Below, in pieces: positions 20,187-30,345 of a stretch of DNA of 64,000 nucleotides. Position 1 is the first letter of the stretch, and the number at the start of each line of letters is the position of its first letter. This stretch comes from Trichomonas vaginalis G3 (Eukaryota > Parabasalia > Trichomonadida > Trichomonadidae), in NCBI RefSeq assembly GCF_026262505.1, contig NC_067205.1, positions 6,324,001 through 6,388,000 on the forward strand, written 5' to 3'. The position numbers and the translations under genes were made by a program. The notes below the pieces were generated by a model. The model worked only from the letters and a program-made list of their open reading frames with translations, made no database searches and was not told the DNA's origin.

Positions 20187-22320
20187 TCAAATATCAAATT
20201 GATCATCATTCAACTTGATGAAGAAGCGGCATGCTACATATTCTTCTTTGCATGATTCGTTCATTGAATTTCTTGTCTTTCGCAATTCAGATATTACACG
20301 TTCTACATCTGCTTCACTGCACGAAAGTGACATCATCCTTTTTCCAATTGGTCTTATTGCTTTTAGTTGCTTTATGCCATTCATGTACCAAAACTTGCCA
20401 TCATTTTGAGCAAGATGATGACCATTTATAAGATGGGAATCATCTTGCTCTATGAAGAAATCGTAAGCATCAATCAATTCCTTGGCTCTATCGTCTTTAT
20501 TGATCGTTGGATCAACTGTTGATTCGGCAATTGCTCTTTGTCTGAGGATTGTTATCATGAATGTGTATAGATCTTTTATCTCTTCATCTACAACATCCCA
20601 GACCAAGGAATTCCTCGAACCATCGGCATTTGTTTCGGCTGCATGATCGTCGTTAAGCATTTGTTCCTCTTCTGCTTGCTGGATCTCTTCATCATGCTCG
20701 GCTACCTCGTCAACACGTTCTGTTCGTTCTTCTTCAAGGATTTCGCCGAGTTTCTCAAATGTGATCTCGCGATTGATGATCCTCAGGGAAGGAATCGTTG
20801 GGACTTGCACATCTTTCAACTGCATTATAGGTGGATAGCTTGTCTTTCCTCCAAAACCCTTCTTGTCTCTGATGATCTTCCTTGCTAACGGTGTAAAGCC
20901 GAAAGCAAACCGAAGCAAATCAATTCTACCATATTCTTTCATATCATTTTTGAATATTGTAGTGATTGATCGGAGAATCTCTTCACCATCTGGCGTTAAT
21001 CTTCCTGCCATTTCATCCAACATCCCTTGGCACTGTTGTATCATCAGGAATGCATAAGCACCCATGGACTTGTTGGATTCCAGCCATAATTGAAGTTGCT
21101 TTAATGGCTTGAATATCATTAAAGCATCTTTAAAGAGTGGAGGAATTCCATCACGTGTCCATTGTAACTGTTCACGTGTAGCTCTGGAAAGGGATAGTGG
21201 AAGATCTCCACTTCTTAAAGCAGTATTAATTGTTTCCAGATTATCAAAGATGAAAAACAGAGTATCATATATGTAGAGCCAGCGAGTTTCCGGGATTGAT
21301 GGAACCCTGATCTTGTATCTCGCTCTCATATCGTGATTCTTAAAGATAATGATAATCTGGTGAACTCTATTCATCAGTTCATTCAACAATGGACATTGCT
21401 TACGTGCGTGGACAATAGCATTGTTCAAGACGTGGTTAAGGCAACGAATGTACACGGTTTGTAAGCCAGGGAAAAGGGCTCCTTCTGGCCTCCAGTGGCA
21501 GAGTCCTTTAACCTGGGCTGGCAAACCATCTCCGACTACTCCAGCTACGTGGTTTTTATTAACCTTAAGAGAATCAAACCAGTATGGTAGTCCTCGTATG
21601 TCCAATTAGTCGAAATTGTTGTGTCGAAGAATTGGTGGCGATCTGTTTTGCCTGGATTGCACACACAAGAGAATAGACCATGACGGCTGCCGTGTGTTCC
21701 GCAGTCCAGGGAAATTGAGAAGATGCGGAATTCCTCGCAGAACTTTAGGCCCCGAGAGGAGTCTGTTTTGCCTAAAGTAATCAATGCCTCTCTGACACCG
21801 CGCCGTGTGAACTCAATGTCTGGGATTGTAAAGTTGATGCCCTGTTCGCGATTGACTTTATTTTTAAGCCATTTGGCGAAGCTCTCTAGGAAGCTTTTAA
21901 ATGCTGGCTTCATTGTGGCATAAAGGCTTATATCTAGGCTCGCAATAAGCCTGGCAATGATCTCTTCTAACGAAGGATCATTACCAGAGCCAACTGCTTG
22001 CTGAGTATTCTCAACTTGGTGCTCAGCAGGAACGTAGTTGGGCATTGTGAGTAAAAATTTGCACTTATGATCTTTAAAATCATTTTTCCTGCTTTTTTTA
22101 ATGCATCGCACGAACTGCCCTTGAACTAATGTTTCACTACATTCGGCACAGTATGTAAAGAGCCTTCCTTTGTCTGATTGATTAGGCTCGTTCTCATAAT
22201 AGCCGATCGTAGTGAAACATTTTTTCCACACTTTGTTTCCAATGTTTCAGGAGTTGGTGGATATTTCGTCTTCTTAAATGGAATCCACTCATCATATACA
22301 TGAGGATCCCATGCAGTCAT
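20187..22320 (-). pseudogene. hAT transposase, frameshifted copy
   Basis: Same protein as in the complete copy at 26298-28432. A single base is missing near 21,585 (CATACTGG here, CATACGTGG in the other copy), which ends the first part at ...YEDYHTG and leaves the rest as a separate 472-residue frame. Apart from this I see only a few amino-acid differences over ~680 residues (for example LTMPN/LPMPN, ELIDAYD/ELSDAYD). It shares with the other copy the frame offset after the first thirty codons. Zinc-finger, catalytic and C-terminal dimerisation regions are as described for that copy. Confidence 0.85.
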
Positions 22321-23383
22321 AATAAAAATAAAGTTTTTTGAATATATTCAATTTTTAAATGATATTTTCACTGGTTAAATATAAAATAAAGAATAAGATG
22401 TAAATTATTAAAATATTTAATTTTAAATTTTGAATTGTTATTAATAATGAAAAATAAAGCTTATTTCAATGAAAATTGTTCTGCAAATTTATTTCACTTT
22501 TGACCTCACTTTTTCCGTAATTCAATTTTTTACTTTTAATATTTTAGATCTTCATAATATCATTTGAAAAATTAACCATATAAAAAAATCAAGTTATCAA
22601 TTCACTTTTTCCGTAATTCAAAAATCAAAAATATAAATAATATATCTTTTTATCAAATATTATTATTATATACTATGAAAAATGAGGTCCGGAAATTTTG
22701 CGGATTCCCGTAACTCAATTTTACGGAAAAAGTGCAGTAAACTATTCAAAATACGGAAAAATTGGTGTAAACTAATGATTTTACGGTAAAATCACGGAAA
22801 GTCCCGGAAGAATATATGTGCCTATATGAAATTATACAAAAATGAATCAAACGCATTTTAAAAGATTGTTCTTGTATTATAAATGCTATTCGCAGATTTA
22901 TTAGTTGAAGAAAATTACCAAATTTTTGCCGATTTACAAAAAATGATTTACAAAGCATATTTTTATAAGGCTTAAAAAATCTTTAAAATGTGACCGGTGA
23001 CGGAAATCCATGGTAACCAACCGCGGTTCCCGTTTGGAATGCCATACATCCTCCGATTCATTTCAAGCCACCCCAAACATTTTCAACTCTTTTACAATTT
23101 ACATCATATTTTTTACAATTATCGAATTTTTATCAGATTTAGTATATCGACGATAAATTTTATCGAAATATAAAAGCGTGTTACTTACTAATCAGAGTTT
23201 TTCGCGATTCATATTTCAATTTACAAATCCAAGCATTGCTTTGCGTTTTCAAACATCAATTACTGCACTAAAATCATCTGCTTATACAAATCATAAAAAA
23301 ATTTAAATACGATTGAATATTATTTTTATTTCGCGATTTATTTACAAATTTGCAGCTCACTCATATGAAATTTTTCGAAGTAG

Positions 23384-23476
23384 TAGGGCTGTACAAGATT
23401 TAAAAAAACATTGCCGGGTTACCGTAGAGGCCTAAAAAAATCGCGCCTCGGCGGCAAGCCGCCTCGGCATTAAGAA
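23384..23476 (-). mobile_element. Solo right end of the hAT element
   Basis: 93 bp matching, reversed, the last 93 bp of the complete hAT copy, from TAGGGCTGTACAAGATT to CTCGGCATTAAGAA, including the GC-rich box. It stands alone between the two long copies; its outer flank is CGAAGTAG, for which I find no partner in the window. Confidence 0.85.
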
Positions 23477-25547
23477 AAACTAAAAGACATCTTATTCAAG
23501 TAGAAATGCCTCAAAATTTTTTACAATCATAACAATGAACCGCAAAATTGAATTTTTGAAAGAGTAGTCAAAAATATTTTATTTCATACAATTTTCAAAA
23601 TTTTCCATGCACAAGAATTGTGTCATATGCATAATATTGATCATGCAAATAATGTAAATACAGAAAAATTTGTGATGTAAAAAATTGAGAATTACAATGG
23701 ATTGCAATTGTAAATTCAAATTCATTTACGAAAAATTTAGCTTATCTGAATAATAATATGACATCATATTGAGAAGCAATTGAATATTTTCTTCGGATTC
23801 ATTCAAATAATTTATGAAATTATGCCACAAAAAATTTACCACCAATTTTACCAGTTTCAAAATGAAGATAAAATTTTGGAAAAAGGGATTTTTACGAAAA
23901 GCATATAAATGTAAATACTATTGCACATATTTTGCTTTTTCATTTAGAAATAAAAATATTGTAAATTGGTTTCACTGAATATAACAGTGCTAATATCACA
24001 TGCTTATGCATCCATATTTTTATCAATTCATTTCAGAAATAACATAATACTTTTTTTATATATTAAAATAAATAAATAAATACAATTTTAATATGAATTA
24101 ACAAATTCATCAGGAGTCATGGCTAAGCAAATTTTTTGCGATGTATCAATTAATAATGTTGGACTCATTAATACTTGTGTAGGTGTTTTCAATGCTTGAA
24201 CTTGCATCTCTCCTGGTGGAAGCAATTCATTATCAAATGCATTATTATTTACGAGAGTCATTGCCATTGAAATTCTTCTCTAATCATCGTTTCATTCATC
24301 TCCATATAGCTCTGGAATTGTCTTATATTAGGGCTGACCAGACAAAATAATTACACAAGCAGCGATTTAATGTAGACATTCTTGTGATATCTTCAAGTGT
24401 AACACTCAAATGAACATTTGGAAGCAATAACTTAATTGCAATTTGCCATATTATTAAAAGACAAGTCAAATAATATCTGTTTTTCATAATGATTTATCTT
24501 GAAATTCTAAAAAAAATTATATATTTCCGAAAGAATAAGTTGCATTCTCCATAGAATAATGACGTAAAACATTATAAAAAGTAGTTTCATTAAACATTTC
24601 TAACAATTTTTGCATGGCTTCTGTTATTTTTGTGAACAAATCTAGTTTGTTCTCTTGTATAGAGACAATAATCATTCGAAATTCTTATGCAGAACTATTT
24701 TTGATGAAATAATCAAAATTTTTTGCGTATTGTCATCTGTTTCCAAATCAAATTAATAAGGCATTATGAATGAAACTATTCCGTTCAAAGAACTTGCAGA
24801 TGTTAATTGTTTACCAAGACATGAAACAAATAATCTTTTCGCAGGAGGCAAACATGTATCAACGAATAAATCGCAGTCAAAAAAAGAACACAAATATCTG
24901 CAAATAAATTCTTCATTTTCGTTGATATTGGGTGTACAATAATGGAATGTTTCATCAATGAACTGCATCAAAAATTTCGTACCATAATCTTTGTTCTTAT
25001 AGAAATTGGGAAGATGAAAATGAGCAATTATTGCGATTTGTCAAAAAACTATATTCGAATTTGGAATTAGCAATTGATTATAAATAATCTAAGCTGTATA
25101 AGCAACTATCAATGATATCGCACCGAATAAGAATTGTAATGATTCTTATCCTCATGTCTGAAGTGTTTCATTATCATTCATTCAAAACAACTGAATTACG
25201 AAATGTTTTGTTTTCACTTCCTAAAGATCTTTGTTGAAATCACATATGTTGAATGCATAGTATATTATCTTAGGAAGGCATCTGAAGCTCAGACATCAAA
25301 ACATGGACACCAAATGGCTCTTCTTCAATGTTTTCATTGAAACATTCAAGAACTTATACGTATTAAGAGAAAGAACATTATGGAACTAATCTTTTTCACA
25401 ACGGAAGAAGGATTTGAGTTAAAAATGTTCTAAAACATATTCCAATTTGTGTCCAGATTATGCCACTAACTGATGAAAAGAAGAATAAGTTCGTCCTGTT
25501 TAGGATTGTCAAGATTGACCAAAGAGGAGCAAATTGTGAAATTGTTC
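23477..25547. other. Gene-poor stretch with a decayed gene
   Basis: The first 600 bp are AT-rich and noncoding. From about 24,080 to 25,547 the base composition is more gene-like but no long frame survives; short frames occur on both strands. A plus-strand frame at about 25,424-25,547 (NVLKHIPICVQIMPLTDEK...) runs up to the hAT insertion site and continues in frame for ~30 codons after 29,556. This looks like a dead gene of unknown family into which the hAT element jumped. Confidence 0.45.
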
Positions 25548-26297
25548 TATGGCATTCCAAACGGGAACCGCGGTTGGTTACCATGGATTTCCGTCACCGG
25601 TCACATTTTAAAGATTTTTAAAGCCTTATAAAAATATGCTTTGTAAATCATTTTTTGTAAATCGGCAAAAATTTGGTAATTTTCTTCAACTAATAAATCT
25701 GCGAATAGCATTTATAATACAAGAACAATCTTTTAAAATGCGTTTGATTCATTTTTGTATAATTTCATATAGGCACATATATTCTTCCGGGACTTTCCGT
25801 GATTTTACCGTAAAATCATTAGTTTACACCAATTTTCCCGTATTTTGAATAGTTTACTGCACTTTTTCCGTAAAATTGAGTTACGGGAATCCGCAAAATT
25901 TCCGGACCTCATTTTTCATAGAATATAATAATAATATTTGATAAAAAGATATATTATTTATATTTTTGATTTTTGAATTACGGAAAAAGTGAATTGATAA
26001 CTTGATTTTTTTATATGGTTAATTTTTCAAATGATATTATGAAGATCTAAAATATTAAAAGTAAAAAATTGAATTACGGAAAAAAGTGAGGTCAAAAGTG
26101 AAATAAATTTGCAGAACAATTTTCATTGAAATAAGCTTTATTTTTCATTATTAATAACAATGCAAAAAAATATTTATCACGGGTTCAAAATTTAAAATTA
26201 AATATTTTAATAATTTACATCTTATTCTTTATTTTATATTTAACCCGTGAAAATATCATTTAAAAATTGAATATATTCAAAAAGCTTTATTTTTATT

Positions 26298-28432
26298 ATG
26301 ACTGCATGGGATCCTCATGTATATGATGAGTGGATTCCATTTAAGAAGACGAAATATCCACCAACTCCTGAAACATTGGAAACAAAGTGTGGAAAAAATG
26401 TTTCACTACGATCGGCTATTATGAGAATGAGCCTAATCAATCAGACAAAGGAAGGCTCTTTACATACTGTGCCGAATGTAGTGAAACATTAGTTCAAGGG
26501 CAGTTCGTGCGATGCATTAAAAAAAGCAGGAAAAATGATTTTAAAGATCATAAGTGCAAATTTTTACTCCCAATGCCCAACTACGTTCCTGCTGAGCACC
26601 AAGTTGAGAATACTCAGCAAGCAGTTGGCTCTGGTAATGATCCTTCGTTAGAAGAGATCATTGCCAGGCTTATTGCGAGCCTAGATATAAGCCTTTATGC
26701 CACAATGAAGCCAGCATTTAAAAGCTTCCTAGAGAGCTTCGCCAAATGGCTTAAAAATAAAGTCAATCGCGAACAGGGCATCAACTTTACAATCCCAGAC
26801 ATTGAGTTCACACGGCGCGGTGTCAGAGAGGCATTGATTACTTTAGGCAAAACAGACTCCTCTCGGGGCCTAAAGTTCTGCGAGGAATTCCGCATCTTCT
26901 CAATTTCCCTGGACTGCGGAACACACGGCAGCCGTCATGGTCTATTCTCTTGTGTGTGCAATCCAGGCAAAACAGATCGCCACCAATTCTTCGACACAAC
27001 AATTTCGACTAATTGGACATACGAGGACTACCATACGTGGTTTGATTCTCTTAAGGTTAATAAAAACCACGTAGCTGGAGTAGTCGGAGATGGTTTGCCA
27101 GCCCAGGTTAAAGGACTCTGCCACTGGAGGCCAGAAGGAGCCCTTTTCCCTGGCTTACAAACCGTGTACATTCGTTGCCTTAACCACGTCTTGAACAATG
27201 CTATTGTCCACGCACGTAAGCAATGTCCATTGTTGAATGAACTGATGAATAGAGTTCACCAGATTATCATTATCTTTAAGAATCACGATATGAGAGCGAG
27301 ATACAAGATCAGGGTTCCATCAATCCCGGAAACTCGCTGGCTCTACATATATGATACTCTGTTTTTCATCTTTGATAATCTGGAAACAATTAATACTGCT
27401 TTAAGAAGTGGAGATCTTCCACTATCCCTTTCCAGAGCTACACGTGAACAGTTACAATGGACACGTGATGGAATTCCTCCACTCTTTAAAGATGCTTTAA
27501 TGATATTCAAGCCATTAAAGCAACTTCAATTATGGCTGGAATCCAACAAGTCCATGGGTGCTTATGCATTCCTGATGATACAACAGTGCCAAGGGATGTT
27601 GGATGAAATGGCAGGAAGATTAACGCCAGATGGTGAAGAGATTCTCCGATCAATCACTACAATATTCAAAAATGATATGAAAGAATATGGTAGAATTGAT
27701 TTGCTTCGGTTTGCTTTCGGCTTTACACCGTTAGCAAGGAAGATCATCAGAGACAAGAAGGGTTTTGGAGGAAAGACAAGCTATCCACCTATAATGCAGT
27801 TGAAAGATGTGCAAGTCCCAACGATTCCTTCCCTGAGGATCATCAATCGCGAGATCACATTTGAGAAACTCGGCGAAATCCTTGAAGAAGAACGAACAGA
27901 ACGTGTTGACGAGGTAGCCGAGCATGATGAAGAGATCCAGCAAGCAGAAGAGGAACAAATGCTTAACGACGATCATGCAGCCGAAACAAATGCCGATGGT
28001 TCGAGGAATTCCTTGGTCTGGGATGTTGTAGATGAAGAGATAAAAGATCTATACACATTCATGATAACAATCCTCAGACAAAGAGCAATTGCCGAATCAA
28101 CAGTTGATCCAACGATCAATAAAGACGATAGAGCCAAGGAATTGAGTGATGCTTACGATTTCTTCATAGAGCAAGATGATTCCCATCTTATAAATGGTCA
28201 TCATCTTGCTCAAAATGATGGCAAGTTTTGGTACATGAATGGCATAAAGCAACTAAAAGCAATAAGACCAATTGGAAAAAGGATGATGTCACTTTCGTGC
28301 AGTGAAGCAGATGTAGAACGTGTAATATCTGAATTGCGAAAGACAAGAAATTCAATGAACGAATCATGCAAAGAAGAATATGTAGCATGCCGCTTCTTCA
28401 TCAAGTTGAATGATGATCAATTTGATATTTGA
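26298..28432 (+). CDS. hAT-superfamily transposase
   Basis: A 681-codon open frame (26387-28432, first codon GTG) continues an upstream segment beginning at ATG 26298 (MTAWDPHVYDEWIPF...ETK) in another frame, one base offset. The protein has a BED-like zinc-finger region (CAEC ... CIKK ... HKC, about residues 28-58 of the long frame), a hAT RNase-H-like core with VVGDGLPAQ and RCLNHVLNNAIVHA, an ETRW motif typical of hAT insertions, and a C-terminal dimerisation block SCSEADVERVISELRKTRNS. It cuts and pastes the element and makes 8-bp duplications. No ATG precedes the zinc finger in the long frame, so either the start region is defective, or translation shifts frame or starts at a non-ATG codon. 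Confidence 0.85.
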
Positions 28433-28607
28433 TTTTGTTTTTTAATAAAATTTATTAAATAATTTGTTTTAAAAAGTATTATTTTTATTCGTAAAGATAT
28501 TAGACAGAAGGTGGCCAGCCTAATGTCTATCAATCTTTAATATTAGTAGTAATTTCCCGCATTTCTGAATGATGATTGATTAGCTTTGTTGTTATTGATG
28601 TAAAACT

Positions 28608-28702
28608 GGATAAGTATTAAATAATTATATTAATCTTGGCCAGGGGACTGCTGATGGCCAGTCAGCAGCGGCCACTATGAATCATTATAATTATTTAATA
28701 CC
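28608..28702. repeat. Conserved hairpin downstream of hAT transposase
   Basis: Reverse-oriented counterpart of the hairpin at 19,919-20,013: AT-rich stem base TATTAAATAATTATA, GC-rich tip with GGCC and CTGCTGA boxes. It begins ~175 bp after the transposase stop and may act as a transcript end structure or as a DNA-level signal. Confidence 0.7.
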
Positions 28703-29563
28703 TAAATTGAGGTAAAAAGCAATAAGACTTGCCGAGCCTCATGCCCCTACCTCATATAAATAGAATCACACTTTAGTGAATCAACATCTATAAGAATGAA
28801 GTGTTTTGAAGCTGAAATAATATTGAATAGAAATTAATTTTTTCTGAAATTTTGAATGAAATTATGGGAAATAAAAAAATTACTAAATATTGTATTCATA
28901 CAAATATATTATTTTAAAGGAAAAATAGATGCTGATAGAAACGATGAAAATTTTTGAAAACTTTACAATTAATTTATGTTCGTTCACCACAGAGCTTGCA
29001 ATCCAAAGCTCACGTTAGACAACAAGAGTCATGAAGTCTCATACTAAGGGATATCCAACATATATTTTAATAATCTAATGTTTGTGACAAATATTCAACA
29101 TAAAATTAAGTTTTCGTTTCGTTACAAGGCATTCATACTTTGGAGATATCATATTTAATGTACAGAAAAGTTAATATTAAACAATACATGCTAAAGAATT
29201 AATAAATAAGATAATAAAATAAATTTATACGTAATTACTTTCATGTAATATGCTTTATGCTGTATAATATTGATTAAGAGGCATTAAAAGGTTCCATAGT
29301 CTGCTTTTATAGGCAAGATTTTTGATAAAAATTTTAAATTTTGAAAAATGATGAGAAAAGGAAAAAAAGGTAAATGAGAGCAAGAGGAGGGAAAAAAGAA
29401 AAAGAAAAGAAAGGGAAGGGAAAAATAAAAGAAAGAAGGACATATAAAAATTTAGATGCGCATTCTTAATGCCGAGGCGGCTTGCCGCCGAGGCGCGATT
29501 TTTTTAGGCCTCTACGGTAACCCGGCAATGTTTTTTTAAATCTTGTACAGCCCTAAATTGTTC

Positions 29564-30330
29564 AGATCAACTTTTTCGGTTTTCCCCTTCAAAGAGACCA
29601 AAACTCTATAAGGAGTAAACATGTGGAATTACGTTGGAGTATCTTGAACACATGTTGATGACTTTGGTAGTAATTATAGCTTATGCAGCCTATCATCATG
29701 GAAATTTTTCTTTGGATGCCATCCAAATAAAAATTTGAAAGCAAAAGTGAAAATTGATTATGCAGCATATAAGAAATATTTTAATATTTCTTTTCCATGG
29801 AAAGAAGGCAATAACGATAAAGTTTTTCGGTTTTATTTGTCAATTTTTGCCAATAAATTCAATTTAACCGATTACAATTATTGCCGTCAATGATTATGCT
29901 GCGTATTCTCTTAAACTCTGAAATAAATGAGAAGCTGTAGACATCCAGTAAAATAAATATCCGAGAACAATTTTGTGACTTGGAAGACTCCAATCTTCGA
30001 CATTTATCTGGTTACTTAGTTTAGTAAATGTGATTCTTAACATCGCACAATAATCAATGATTATTAACTTGTATTTTGCGACCTTTTCATCTGATTTTTT
30101 ATCCCATTATATCTTTATTAAGCTGGTGACTTTTTCTTGAAAAAAAAATGTGTTTGAATAAAAGCCAAAAACTAAAACAAATCAGGCATCAACTAGTTCA
30201 AATAAGATTTAGATCACGCATTGCTTCTTCTCTTTTGTCAATGTTCTGATTGTGTGCCTCGTATTGATTTGTCAAAATGAGTTGAACATAATAAATGTTC
30301 CAAATGCATCATAGAATCGCTCCAAAATCG
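29564..30330. other. Gene-poor stretch, continuation of the decayed gene
   Basis: The first ~75 bases continue the frame interrupted by the hAT element (QINFFGFPLQRDQ...) and then meet stops. The rest contains gene-like but broken sequence. No family recognised. Confidence 0.4.
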
Positions 30331-30345
30331 GTGTACAATTCGTGA

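Larger units (their letters stand above)
19525..23046 (-). mobile_element. hAT element, long copy lacking its right end
   Basis: On the minus strand it starts at 23046 with TATGGCATTCCAAACGGG and stops matching the complete copy after GTTTGTGACAAATATT at 19525, so the last ~460 bp and the right terminus are absent. Over the shared ~3.5 kb it is almost identical to the copy at 25548-29555. Its left flank, read on the minus strand, is GGAGGATG (23047-23054), the same eight bases that flank the right end of the short copy at 13181. It contains a broken transposase gene. Confidence 0.88.
25548..29555 (+). mobile_element. Complete hAT element, 4.0 kb
   Basis: Starts TATGGCATTCC and ends GTACAGCCCTA; the termini are weak inverted repeats (TAKGGC type, close to the hAT consensus YARNG). 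The eight-base target duplication AATTGTTC is exact on both sides (25540-25547 and 29556-29563), the hAT hallmark. Contents in order: a 5' region with a segment resembling a repeated ACGGAAAAAGTG motif, the transposase gene, a long hairpin, a purine-rich tract (about 29,338-29,450) and a GC-rich box GCCGAGGCGGCTTGCCGCC near the right end. The exact duplication and near-intact gene point to a recent jump. Confidence 0.92.

Noticed and set aside
22746-25848. 70-codon frame MLCKSFFVNRQK... in both long hAT copies
   Set aside because: It lies in the 5' part of the element, differs in no informative way, and ends within the ACGGAAAAAGTG-like repeats; more likely chance than a second gene.
20187-28404. 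Short antisense frames of 60-80 codons (MIVVKHLFLF..., MRNSSQNFRP...)
   Set aside because: They are antisense to the hAT transposase and appear in both copies for that reason only.
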